Assembly: GCA_035582835.1 (NCBI GenBank) | Contig: JAYKAV010000300.1 | Span: forward strand, 385,675-449,674 | Source of the DNA: Phoebastria nigripes | Lineage: Eukaryota; Chordata; Aves; Procellariiformes; Diomedeidae | DNA: 64,000 nucleotides | Direction of reading: 5' to 3' | Shown: positions 37,501-49,389 of the stretch, one piece after another | Position numbering within the stretch: position 1 is the first letter of the stretch | How the letters are laid out: each line of letters starts with the position of its first letter | Program-made: the position numbers and the translations under genes | The notes under the pieces: generated by a model | What the model was told of the DNA's origin: nothing | The model's input: the letters and a program-made list of their open reading frames with translations, nothing else | The model's database searches: none

Positions 37501-39936
37501 CGTACAGTACTGCTTCACAAACAACCTGTCCATTTACCTACTTACTTTCCATTTCTCTAAGGTCACACTGACTGAATCCTACCTCCTTCAAAATTTCTGG
37601 CACAAATACATGCACTCACCCAACCACATAACCTTGCAAAGCCTTAACAGCCTACTCTTGTGAATACAGACATCTAGAATGCAGTGGGTAAGGAGATGAT
37701 TTTTTTCTTTCTTAACAGCAAAGATACAAGGGCATACAAGAGTAACATAACCAAATCACAGAGAAAAGTGACTTCTAGGACTGCGATGAAGGAAAGATTC
37801 TCCATTGAATAAGAAAACACCATCGACAAAAACTTCACCTTTAGCAATGCTATTGATTGATTGATGCCTGCCCCTTCAGCCCCAGCTGATCCAAGTTTCT
37901 GCCAGCAAGGCTACCACCACATCACTACTGGGTCAACAGTATCGGGTGCATTGAGGAGACCACAGACCCTGAAGCCAGCAAACTTGTCTTGGGAAGCAAG
38001 CTGTATTTAACACAAAAGCCCAAAGCACACTTTGGAAAAGAAGACACCTGGGGAACCTGTACAGAAGCCTATGTAAGATGATAATAAGGCTCTGAACCTC
38101 AGCCAGCAAGTGTGATACATTGCAACTGAACCATTCCAGTGGGTTTTGGTGAGTTTACTCTGAGTACCAAGATAAGACCATTTTAAACATGTAAAATCTA
38201 AAAGGCTCAACTCCTTATAAGCACAGAATGGGGACAGCACAGACTTTCTAGATATTATGCACACCAACAATTATTCCTACATGTTTTATGCTCTACAGCC
38301 ACTGGCAATACTGTCATCCCTTATGCCTGTCTCCTGTGCCACTTAAGATTCCACTTCCTTCCAATGTCCCTTTAACAGTCTTTAGTACTGTTTATGTTAG
38401 AGAACTGCAGTATTTACCTGAAATACTAAAATCTGCTTACTGCTCTGCCCCACTGCAGGTAGTAAGGTTCCAGGGATTGTATACACTTTTGTTAAACAAG
38501 TGTATCTATTGACACTACTGATAAAAAACAAAGAAATATATTTTAAATAGCATTAGGCTTTAAATGTGAACAATGTTCTGAACTTTCAACCAGCTTTAGC
38601 ATTTTATCAAATAAGGTATTTTGAATCTGGAGAAGGCATTCTGCTAATTTTAATCAAATCCAAAGGTCTTTTTAGCTCTTGAAGGGAACAAAATCAAACA
38701 TCTATTTTGCAGTGCACTTTGATCCACAGACATTTTGAAAGTATCTGAGGTCAAGATAAGGCTCTATTCTGCCCTGAACCTTACAAAGCACAACACCTTG
38801 TCATGGCTGCTTTTAAACGTACCACTATCCTCCCCAAAACCTCATGACAGAATGAGTGAAACAGCAATGAAGAGCCTACCTGTATGGTCTGCCCAAAGCC
38901 TTAATGAACAAAGTCTCTTCTACTGCTCAGTAGCATACATCAGGATAATGTTCCCCATCATAAGGAAAGAATTGCAAATATGTAATTACTGGCTTATCCC
39001 TGCTGCATACTACATACCTCCTGCCTACCTGTCTTCCAGAGATGTAGACAGGGCCTAAGCAGAAGTGAAGTAAGTAGTTCTCCAGTACCCTACAAAAAAA
39101 AAAAAAAAGGGATGGGTGTTTCCCACTAAGGGTATTTTATAACCCAGTATTTTACCAGGGTTACTATCACTACTATAGAACATTTACATTTAAATATATT
39201 CCATTTGGAGCTGAGAAAAACATATTTCCTTTGGAAAAGAGCATCAAATACAACCAGACTATTTATCAAATATTTATGTCACGGCAAGAGACACTATAAA
39301 TCAACTACAGGGAAGTACAGATCTGCATTCCAGATGAAGGATAAGAGAGTAGAAGGCATGCCACTTGCAAAGAGGAAAGACAATTGAGAGTCAACAAAAT
39401 AAAAAGAGAAGGACATTCAGAAATAAGAGACCATTCTCCTAAACAATATTATAGTAATTCTTCCCCTCGATACCATTACTCCAGCCCTACAAGACCAGTA
39501 CTACAAACTGGGAAGGGCGGTACATTCCAGTTATAGGTACTTCCCACCCAAGACAACAGGCCAAGACTGGGGTGCTCATCATACCCTCTCTGCCCCTCCC
39601 TCCACTTGGACTATTTCCAAACCATTTTACCTCAAGAGCAGGACAATATGAAGAAACTCCACATGTATTTGTCTGTGACTAGGACATGACAAAGACACGT
39701 TCACTCAGCACTTTTCAGCACGTGTACACCACCTGCATTACCGTTCGTAAAGTTTACATTGTCTGATATGTTTTTCATTCCACTAGCTTAAAATTTTCAG
39801 CACTTTCTCTAATTAAGAAAGTATTATCAAACATCAATGCAGAAAAGTCACTGAAGACAATTCAGTTTAAAACAAGTCCTATACATATCGAATAAATTGC
39901 ACAAATAATAAATATTGCATTTGTTTGGCCTTGGCT

Positions 39937-39937
<1 letters not shown>

Positions 39938-39967
<30 letters not shown>

Positions 39968-39990
39968 NNNNNNNNNNAAAAAAAAAAAAA
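39938..39990. repeat. Poly(A) tract with a 10-N assembly gap
   Basis: Thirty A bases, ten N (39968-39977), then thirteen A bases. The gap sits entirely inside the homopolymer, so true length and any inserted sequence are unknown. Confidence 0.95.
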
Positions 39991-42576
39991 GAGGGGAACA
40001 AGTGATCCCTAATCCTGTGATCTGATGATTTGCTGCAGCTGGCAGATACATCATCTTTGGATGTTCACAGTGTTTTGCTACAGCTCTCTCTATTACCTAG
40101 TCTGTGAAACTCTTAGAGATAAAATAAAGCAAGGAGTTATGGACAAGGTGTTGTCCAGCTGGTTTGAACTTCATCTTTAGATCTTGCAGAGAATTATTGT
40201 GCTATTATTCTGCAGGTACACTGTGCAGGCCAAGAGTTAAACAATGTCATTCCTCTATCCTACAATAAACTAGGGAATACTAGGAAAACATCTGGGGAAA
40301 AAAAAAAGAGGTTGCAATCTTCAGAGGTTGCATAGTCATCCCCTTCTGAGATTTAAAAGACTTTAGCTCTACCCTCTCCCATGAGATGTCTTTGAAAATA
40401 AACTAAGCAATGCCCCACTCCACCAATTTGGACAGTGATCTTCAGGCTGCAGAGGTCCAAAAATTAATCCTAAGATGTCTCAAAAAGTATCAGAAAAACA
40501 AGTTTGTTATCAGCAGACTGGAATTCATTATGCAGCTATTCATACCTCCACTGGAATATTTTTTTGGGAGCTGTAAATCAAAAGAGATTAGCATACCAGC
40601 ATTCTCCAGCGTATCTCTCCAATCTGTTTTCGTTATTCCTATGGCTTGAAAGCCTGTCCCCGCACCTAATGCCTAACCTAAATATATTCTGCTGCAATTT
40701 CACCCCGTAACTACTTGTTTTATTCATGATGGGTATGGCAAGCTGACTAACCTCTCTTTGCAGATACCTTTTAAGACATCTTTTCTCCAGACCAGTACTT
40801 CAGTATTCCCTGACTGAAAGGCAACCTTAGCAGGTGGCAGGGTTTTTTTTGGGGGGTCAGGGGGAAAGTCCCACAGACCACCCTGTATCTCAGCACTGTT
40901 TGGCAGAAGAAAAAGGATGTAATTACATATTCTGGGATCAAATATAGTCATGGTTTTAAAAAACAAACAACCCCCCCCACAACCACTCCAATTTTACTGT
41001 TGAAGCTACAAGCTTTTAAGTTCAAAGCACTGATGATGAAAAAACTGATGTGACCCACCTACGAAGCATGACAGCTTGCAGGCAGTGACAGAATGTCAGA
41101 GCTGGCTCCCAGTTATACCTGCAGGTAACTTTTGTAAGCTGCTTTATAGATCACCTGCTGATGTCTGATGAAACACAAGTTGTATAAAACCATTCTACAG
41201 TGAAACAATTTTTTTCTTCCCAATCCTCACTCAGGGGTTCTCTCTTTTACAGACTTTGTTATCTTCTTTACAGATCTTGTTACCCAGCCATAACTTTCCC
41301 AAAGTATGATAGTATCACAAACTGAATGAGATACTTTTAGCTGAAGACCTATCACTCCTCAGCAGAATGGAAAAACTGCTTCATTACCTTATTTACAATG
41401 TTCTTTTATATGTTCCAGTATGACAAGTGAATTTTCATGACAGTGATGCTGCTGACTCACGATAATTTAGGAACCACTAAAACCCCTAGATACTCTCCCA
41501 CAGAACTGCTGCCTAGCCAGCTGTTACTTGCCTGCATAAGGTAATATTCCTAAACACAGTAATTTGAACCCATCTACACCAAAAGGGCTGAAAATAATGC
41601 TACTGATTTCAGACCATTTCTTGAATTTGTCAAGATCATATCATCTGTGTTTCAGTAAGGATATTATTTCAACATAGAAAAGTGAAAACACCAAACAGTA
41701 TGTGACCCAGGACAGACTCCCTGATGTGAACACTCTTCCCTTGAACATACCCAAGTCCTGTCTTTTTCTAGATGTTGTGAGGGGAAGCGCTCCTCAACAC
41801 TTTTCAGTATTCTGGAACTTTTCCCACCCCACAGGCTCTCAGTTCCCTAAATACTGTCGGATACACTCCATAAGGCCCAGCCAACCTGAAGACATTAAAG
41901 TCATCATTAACCTGTTTCTCTAACTAGAGTTCAAAGTACAGTAAAGACAGTTTTCCCAAACTAACAGTCAAGATCATAACCCATTCAACATTTTCAGGGT
42001 GAGAGGGTTCCCTTGCTGAGTTTTTTAAGATTAGCATCAAAGGTCTTTTCAGATCACCTCACGTGAATCCTGATTAGTCCCTTAATGATGGATGACGCAT
42101 TGGAACACAATGGCAAAACACTCCTTTCTGCTGAAAAGCTGGAGACCTGTTGTAATGTTTACCATACAAATTCACCAGCAACTTTGTGAATACCAATCAT
42201 TTCTGTGCCCAGAATAATACCGTATACCTCCATGGCAGACTCAGTCCTTTATTTACAAGTTAATTGTTCATCACAAACTGAAGATGACAAAATTCGAAGA
42301 GACTGACGATCACTGCCACAGGCCACGTAGCGTTGCAACTACGCTATGAGGGTCACACAGATATCCAGGAAAGCAGTCCCCACCACACTAAACCTCCATC
42401 CCCACTGCCAGTCATTCTTGGCCATACCATTATCTACCTCTGACACTTACTATCTACCCGAACCTAGAACAGACACTGAAAATAAAACTGCTCCAAGGGA
42501 AATTAATTCACAATTAATTTCTTCCTGTATTGGAAAAAGGGATTCCTAGAACCAAGGACATGCATTTGGACATTAT

Positions 42577-42594
42577 ACACACACACACACACAC
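42577..42594. repeat. (AC)n microsatellite
   Basis: Nine AC units in the long GPBP1L1 intron. Confidence 0.85.
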
Positions 42595-44417
42595 CCCTTT
42601 GCTTATTAAGAGCCACAAACATCACACCACGAAGCTGTGATGCTCCTTCCAGGGTGGAGGATAAGACTATGAAAACACTGAACTGGAAGTGGTCACAAGA
42701 TTCAAGGAGGAAAAAAAAAAAAGAAAAAAAGACATTGGCATTTTTGCTAGAATGACTGTAAATCCTAGAACTTCAGTAGCTCCTGCTGAACTCTTTAGTG
42801 TACAACAGTCCCTGAGGCACAAGGTCATACACTGCAAAATATTTGTTTCTGAGCATCATTTATTGCAGAAAACCTCAGTTATGTTTGGATGCACTGGTTC
42901 AAAGGATTTTTGTTAAGCCAGACCTTGGAAGTGCAACTATTTCAGATTAGTCATTTTATGGAACTGCATACACCAACACTTTGCGAAGTCTTTTTGCTGT
43001 TTAATTACAGAAAGCTCTAAGAAGCATAAAGTGTTAAAATTCTTCTTCTGACACTTTTGAAGGCCAGCTAGAGAAGGCAGGAACTGAAATAGTTAAGCGC
43101 ACTTTAATCAAGAAATTCCAGTTTGGAATACAGAATTGGTGATACAGCCTGATAGCTAATATGTATGATTAATTTAACCAATATGCTTCCCTTCCGACTT
43201 ACTGTCATGCTAACGGCCTCATCTAACCTAGAATTTTTAGGTCTGCACAGTGTTTGCACATACACATATGGGGCGGTAGATACTTAGCCACTATCAATCT
43301 CTACCTAAATCCACTCCCCAAAATGTAAAATTATCTTCTGACTGTACAATAACTCATTAAAGTTTGGCACATTTTCACAGGAACATATTAACTTACAGAA
43401 CACAAGTTAAACAACATCCTGGCATTCATGAAGTATTCTAAGCAGGACCATGTTCTGCCAACTTCACTGCTTTTCATCAAATCTGACAAGTAAAGAGAAC
43501 ATGCACTTCAATTACTCTTACTGAAACAAAAGCTACATACGATTTAGTTGGTATCCTGGTCACTACGTAAGTGAAAGTAAAATGTCTACTTACATTGCTG
43601 TGTTAGCAGAACAAAATCTAAACCATTCCTGCCTCGACAAATAAATTAACATAAAACTTAAAAATCCCAGACAAACTTCCTGGTATACACACTACCTCGC
43701 CAATTGTAAAATTCAGTAACTATGACCTTTCCCTGTATAAGCTATAGCAACAGTCATCCCATGGTTGTGTTTTTACAAAGCCATAAGAAAAAGCTGTATC
43801 CATGCAAAAGCAGCCAGCACTTTACTGAAGAGAGGTGCTTTATGTTTCAGCTCTACTGAACATAGCCAGCCCTTTTCCAATCTGTTCATACAGACAAACG
43901 AATAAAGCACGCTCTGAAGTACACTTCACAACTAAGTCAATTCAGCAGTTACACAACTAACTTCAAACATCTTGTAATGCTGAAATTAAATTAAAAAAAG
44001 CAACTTTAACTCTTGAATCAACAGTTTTTGTTCACTTAGTAAAGATAAGAACTACATTATCTGACACCCCACACTCCTGAAGAAATTCAGATCCAACCAC
44101 AGTATTTTTCTGTATTTAAAAAAAAGACTATCCCACAGCTCTTGAAATATTTTTTACATTTCATGAAAATGCTAGTGAAGATTATTTTTCTCTAGTGACT
44201 TAATTTCCTAATTTTAAACAGGAATTTCAAGAGGCAGTAACACCATGTACAAAGCAGTCACATCTGTGAGACAAGGTGACAATACCCTGCAAAATGTTCT
44301 CCAAGTAAAGTATTTTTCCTAACAATTCGGAAAGTGTGCACTTCCACTTGATTTGTTATATATCACATGTGCATTCCGCTCCTCTTATTTCTGAGACATC
44401 CGCAGAAAAAACAGGAC

Positions 44418-44437
44418 TTTTTTTTTTTTTTTTTTTT
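44418..44437. repeat. T20 homopolymer
   Basis: Twenty T bases, about 145 bases before the A27 tract at 44581. The pair could form a weak inverted repeat. Confidence 0.85.
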
Positions 44438-44576
44438 AAATGCCATCTGTTCCCTGCATATTTTCGCTTTAAATCCTAGTATGATATCTGCAATGGAAAC
44501 TCCTATGTCATATAGGATTAAGACTACAAACCAGATGAATATAAAATGCAGAGGCTGCACTTCCCTACAAATAGCT

Positions 44577-44580
<4 letters not shown>

Positions 44581-44607
<27 letters not shown>
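44581..44607. repeat. A27 homopolymer
   Basis: Twenty-seven A bases followed by gagggga. No retrocopy body recognised upstream. Confidence 0.85.
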
Positions 44608-44611
<4 letters not shown>

Positions 44612-46356
44612 GGAGTATCACCTGAAGCTTTTCTATTCTAAATACAAAACTTCAAGAAGTTCTTCTTAAGGTACTTTTCTTTAGAAACGATCAGAAAGAA
44701 TGCGAGAGGAAAAACTGCTCCTCTTAAACCTGATGATTTTATTTCTTCCTACCACTGCTCTACACCTGTTTCCTTCCTGAGTCAGAGACTGGAAGTTTGA
44801 AATACCGGTCTGCAAATGGATGAGCACGGGGAACCTTTCACTGAAATACCACCACATTCATTCATGAAGTAACATTTGCATAAGCTTTTTTCATAACCAC
44901 CTAACATTTTCATAGAAGCAATGTCAACTCTACAGTAAACTCAGCTTTGATGGCTCTTCAATTATCTCAGCTGTTTTCTCATCTCCATACCCCCCCCTTT
45001 GCTGTTTCCATACTTTGCTCAGTCACTTGCAACGTTAGAGTATTATCAACATTACTAACGCTTGTGTCACTCAGACCTCGGGGGCGGGGAAAGGAAGGCT
45101 GACTTACCTGGTCATGTTAATAAAAAAAGATTTTTAAGCAATGCTCTTAAACGATTCTGCCATTACTTACAAGGATTTAAATAGCGACTGCTCCTCTAAA
45201 GCTGTTTAAAAACTTGTAACTTGCGCAGACACCCACTAACCGCTCTAAAATCGTTCCAAAACGGTTCATTACTAAACTGAACTCAATTCAAAGCTTTAAA
45301 TGCATCTCTGAAATGCTAGGTGTGAACACAGCTGTTCTGATCAAGTCCAGCTACAGCCGTTTAAGTTAAACCATACCAGACCTTAGGCCAACAGGGCATC
45401 AAACACAGCGGACACACAGACATAACTTTCACGACGGAAAAAGCCACCTCACGCTCAGGCCAGGCGCTGTTTTTCTGTGAACAGATAACGACAGGCACCT
45501 GACAAACTTCCCAGCCTCCGTTTGCCCTCGCCCCCGCACAGGTCGGCCGAGAGGGGCTGGCAGCGTGCTGGGGAAGCTCGGGCCCGGCTGCCCGCAGCAC
45601 ACGTGTCACTGCTCGGCGCCGACCGCCCCCTCCCGCCGGGGGCTGCCGGAAAGAGCGGCCGTAAATCGGAGGCGAAGGGAAACGGCCCGAGCCAGCGCGG
45701 CTCACCCAGTTTCGTTTCCAGCTCGCAATCAAAACAGACGGCAGCGGAGTCGCCCCTGCCGCGGGCGCGCCGTCCGCCCCGGGCCGCCGCGCAGGAAGCC
45801 CCGCGCCCAGCCCGGTCCCCCGGGGACTTCGCCCCACCGCCGCGGCGGATCGGCGCCGTCCTCCCCCCCCGCCCCGACCCCGACCGGCCCGCTCGATGAC
45901 AGGACAAGGCTAAACTCCGGCCGAGAGCCGGAACGGCGGCGGCAGCGCCCAGGCAGTGTCAAGCGCTGGGAACTTTCCGGCTAAGCAGGAAACAATAAAC
46001 GAGAAGCCTCGGCCCCAACCGCCCTCCCCCGGCCCGGCCCGGCCCGGCGGCCCTGCTCCGCAGGGAGCCCCTCGCTGCCGCCTTCGGGAGCGGGTTCCTC
46101 GCGGGCCCGCCGCGGCTGAGGGACGGGGGTGGGCGCCCGGCGGGGCCGAGGGCGGAGAGAGCCCCCCCGGCGGCCGCACCGCCCCCCGCCGCCGCCGCCA
46201 GCGGGGTCCCGGCCTGGCGGGAGGCCGATCCTGGGCCGCTCCGAGGCCGCAGAGCCGACGGGGGGCGGCGAGCCGGGTCCCGGCGCGGCGGACGACGGGG
46301 CCGCGCGGGGAGGCGCGGCGGGGCGCCGGGAGGAGGGGTGTGGGAGCCGCACTCAC

Positions 46357-46440
46357 CGGCCAGGCCCCTCTCGCTGCCTCCTGCGGCCCCAGAACCATAA
46401 CAAAGCTCTGCCCAAAATGGCTGCCCGGCCCTGCCCGGCC
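46357..46440 (-). other. GPBP1L1: Probable first (non-coding) exon of GPBP1L1
   Basis: A good donor on the minus strand (CCTGGCCG|GTGAGTGCGG) with exon edge 46357, within the CpG island. Its interior holds a YY1-type element (AAAATGGCTGCC on the plus strand at 46414-46425), a common feature just downstream of start sites. The 5' limit is a guess. If right, the following intron is about 16 kb. Confidence 0.6.
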
Positions 46441-46645
46441 GGGGGCCGGAGGGGGCGGGGCCTGCGAGCGCGCGGGGCGGGGCCGAGGAGGCGGAAGGGA
46501 CACGCCCACCTGGCTCCCCCGACGGCCACGCGGAGCGCTCCCCACCCCCGCCCCGGCCAAGGAGAGGGGCGCGCGCGCGCCCCCCGCCCCACCAATCAGA
46601 GCGGGAGCACGCACCGTCCTCGTCACTTGTCAGGCGCCACCGGAG

Positions 46646-46668
46646 ACTACGCGTCCCAGAAGGCCATG
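46646..46668 (+). promoter_or_regulatory. ZNF143-type element, forward
   Basis: ACTACGCGTCCCAGAAGGCC closely follows the extended ZNF143/THAP11 motif (ACTACAATTCCCAGCATGC type), which is common in bidirectional CpG-island promoters. Confidence 0.65.
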
Positions 46669-46710
46669 CGCCCCCCCGCCGCGCCGATCGGCCGGGAGCG
46701 GCGCCGCGGG

Positions 46711-46730
46711 GCAGGCTGGGATTTGTAGTC
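46711..46730 (-). promoter_or_regulatory. ZNF143-type element, reverse
   Basis: On the minus strand this reads GACTACAAATCCCAGCCTGC, an excellent match to the extended ZNF143 motif. It lies about 45 bases past the forward copy and faces it. Confidence 0.75.
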
Positions 46731-47892
46731 CGCCGCCAGCCCGCCGCTCTTTTCCGCTGCGGAGATCCCGAAACCTAGAAAGCAGGAGCGGCCCCCCCGC
46801 CCCGCACAGCAACCCCGGGGGCAGCAGCGGCCCTTGTCGCCGCTCTGCCAGCCCGGCCGCAGCCCTCGGGCTAGGAGCGAGCGGGGCTGCCGCAGCGGCA
46901 GGGGAAGGAGTGTGCCTTTTCGGCTTCGCTGTCCCCCGTCTCAAGCACGCCAGGGACCGGGACCGCCGGCTCTGGTGGGTGCCACACACACTTGGGCGCT
47001 TCCCCGGCCCGGTGGAACGAGACGGGCCGCGCCTGTTCCCGCCCGGACTTGCACCGCTGAGCGCCGGCGCTGCTGGAGCGCTTCCCAGGGCACCGGAAGC
47101 CGCCTTAGCGAAGAGGCTCGGGGCCGTGGCAGCTGGGGAGGCCGCGGGCAGGAGCCGGTGGGTACCGCCGCGGTCGGGGCCCAGCGACGGGCACAGCCCG
47201 CGCCGGCCCGCTGCAGNGCCCCGCCCGTTCCCCGCTCGGCAGCGCGGCCCCTCCGTGCCAGCCCAGGGTGAGCGCCTGGGCCCGGTGGGACCTGCGTTTC
47301 TCCCGGCCATACTGCTTCTCCTCTCCCCTTGCCCTCCGGGCTTGGGCTTTCGGCGCGCGGAGCCGCCCCCTTCCCTGGAGCAGCAGGACCGTGAACTGGG
47401 GAGTCAGGTCCGCCGGTGAGCTGCTTACCGTCCCGGTTAGTTTTGCCCCCCCTACAGGTAGCTTCCCTGCAGCTTGGGGTGAGATGAAGTTTCCACTTCT
47501 CAGTGGCTAAGGATCGTTTTTTCCACGTGTAAGGAATTGGTCGTTTATCAACTGCGTGCAGCCATTTAGCCCGTGAAAAGGAGATGATCCATAAACGGGA
47601 AGCCATCGCCCGTTTCCTGATACTCAGTTCCTTAACTAGAAATCGTTCTTGTAACAGTTATTACAACTTCAGAACTTCAGTTCATAGAGCTACCTGAAAC
47701 AAAACATCCTGAGGTGGATAAATAAGGATTGAGGACATAAAACGTTTGTCTTTAAATATACATCTATAGGAGTCTCACATCTGATAAACAAGTCTAGACT
47801 GACTGAACTTTGGACATAAGACAAACTCAGCTATTCATCAGTTTCAGACCTTCTCCTGAATTTTTATGTTTCAGGGCCTTGATAAAGCAAGT

Positions 47893-49299
47893 ATGTCTCC
47901 TCTCATACAACGATGCTGCTTCCACACGCCTTTCAAAGTAAGTTTCTGAAGCCTTCTTTGCTGTCTATATTTAAAATAGCAAAAGGTATGACTGGAGCAT
48001 TGGGGGAAAAAAAAAAAAAGGTGACTTACAAGTTGGAGTAGCCACATGTTTATCACTCAGCTTTTCTGAGAGAATTCCTAGTTTCTACAGCAGCTTTTAG
48101 CCAAAGCTAAGATATTTCTTTTATAAAATAAAATNTTATTGCCTAAAGGTCTTTTTTCCTCTCTCTTTTTGGTAGAGTGGTGAGGGCATAGTAGCNAGTT
48201 TCTGGGGTGACCTTGTACTACTTCTGGAATAATTTTGTATTCTACTCTGAAAAGGACTGATATATCTTAACTTGAAAATGCCTGAAGAATGCATGTGTGG
48301 ATGGAAGGTGGATACACAAACCTTTTGTAGTGAGTAAGGTTTGCTTACTTGCTATGAAGAGCCTACTTGCTCTTCATCAGTTAGCTTGTGAAAGCTGTAT
48401 CAGTTAGCTTAATTAGTTAAGTTAAAAACACCTGAAAACTGAGAGGAAGGGCAGCTGTGACNTGACCTGACTTGGAAAACTACTTGGTGCAATATTTCAT
48501 AGGTAGTTTAGGTAACTGTAGATCCGTAAGCCTACATTGTAAGGTATTCAGAACAATTTTATAATTGCAGCTCCAGAAGTTAACTGGTCCCAGACTACTA
48601 CTGTATGGAAAGAATAAGACAACTTGCTCTTCTGTCGGCCTCCGTCTGCAGAGAGATGTGTGTCTTCTCTCAGGATCTCGAAGCCTCAACCCAGCATCAG
48701 TATGTGCAACCAAGCTCCAGGCTTTTCACACCTCTCCCCCCTTCTTCAAGAAGAAAACCCCCAAAGAATCTGAGACCAAAGACTCAGGCATATTGCAACA
48801 AAGCATGAAATCACTAAAGGATTCTCCAAAGCCAGCCCTTTACTTAAGCCTCGTAGGGCTAATTCCATTTGTTTCTGTGCCACTGTCAATGGCAGTCCAA
48901 GGGACCTACTACCCAGAGCTGGCATTTGCTCAGATTACGTATGGTGCTGTAACAGTCTCTTTCCTAGGAGGAATGAGGTGGGGGTTTGCTCTCCCAGAAA
49001 ACAGCCCGGCCAAGCCAGACTGGCTGAACCTGGCTAACAGTACAGTTCCTCCTCTACTTGCCTGGCAAGCCTTACTTTTTAAAGATACCACTCATGGTGC
49101 AGTAATGCTAGTAATGGCCTTAGGGATAGCACTACATTATGACCTTTCCCTTCTTCCTACTTACCCTAGGTGGTTTAAAGTACTGAGGGTAGTGGGAACA
49201 GTGGTGATGGTATCATCACTATTAGCTACTGCAGCATTGAAGACTATTTCAGAGGAGCAGCTAANTAACAGCAGAAATAAATGGCAGAACACAAAATAA
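47893..49299 (+). CDS. TMEM69: TMEM69 small multi-pass membrane protein (complete)
   Basis: Two coding exons: 47893-47937 (exon edge 47875 after tttatgtttcag) and 48571-49299, phase 0, 257 aa. The ATG has A at -3 and yields MSPLIQRCCFHTPFK, a basic, non-acidic N-terminus. An HTSP-containing segment (LQAFHTSPPFFKKK) precedes the conserved DSPKPALYLSLVGLIPFVSV, and FLGGMRWGFALPE with SPAKPDWLNLA is the family signature. About five hydrophobic segments follow from residue 100 on, ending near LRVVGTVVMVSSLLATAAL. The basic N-terminus suggests mitochondrial targeting; that is inference. One N (49265) gives an undefined ANT codon. The molecular function is not established. The gene is divergent from GPBP1L1 and has at least one non-coding first exon. 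Confidence 0.95.
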
Positions 49300-49330
49300 T
49301 AAATCAGTAGCAAAAAGCTATTTATCTGCC

Positions 49331-49366
49331 AATAAAGTGTTTGTATTGAGTTCCAGGGGAAATAAA
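49331..49366 (+). terminator. TMEM69: TMEM69 polyadenylation signals
   Basis: Two AATAAA hexamers, at 49331-49336 and 49361-49366, lie within 70 bases of the stop codon, followed by a T/G-rich stretch (cttacttgtgcttgtaagtc). Confidence 0.8.
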
Positions 49367-49389
49367 GACTTACTTGTGCTTGTAAGTCA

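Larger units (their letters stand above)
30175..46356 (-). other. Long 5' intron of GPBP1L1
   Basis: About 16 kb of AT-rich DNA without a supported coding exon on either strand. It holds simple repeats: (AAT)n at 34491-34508, (AC)n at 42577-42594, a gapped poly(A) at 39938-39990, poly-T at 44418-44437 and A27 at 44581-44607. Composition turns GC-rich from about 45.4 kb. Regulatory elements may be present but cannot be called from sequence alone. Confidence 0.55.
45480..47480. promoter_or_regulatory. CpG island, bidirectional GPBP1L1/TMEM69 promoter
   Basis: Strongly GC- and CpG-rich against AT-rich surroundings on both sides. A GPBP1L1-direction donor (46357) and the TMEM69-direction gene flank it, so the two genes appear to be transcribed apart from here. 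Long open frames on both strands follow from the lack of A/T and are not genes. A candidate TMEM69 first-exon donor is at 47268 (GCCCAGG|GTGAGC). Confidence 0.8.

Noticed and set aside
45956..47419. 487-codon open frame on the plus strand
   Set aside because: Lies in the CpG island, is a low-complexity Pro/Arg/Ala/Gly product, is matched by similar open frames on the other strand, has no family motif, and overlaps promoter elements. Openness follows from lack of A/T.
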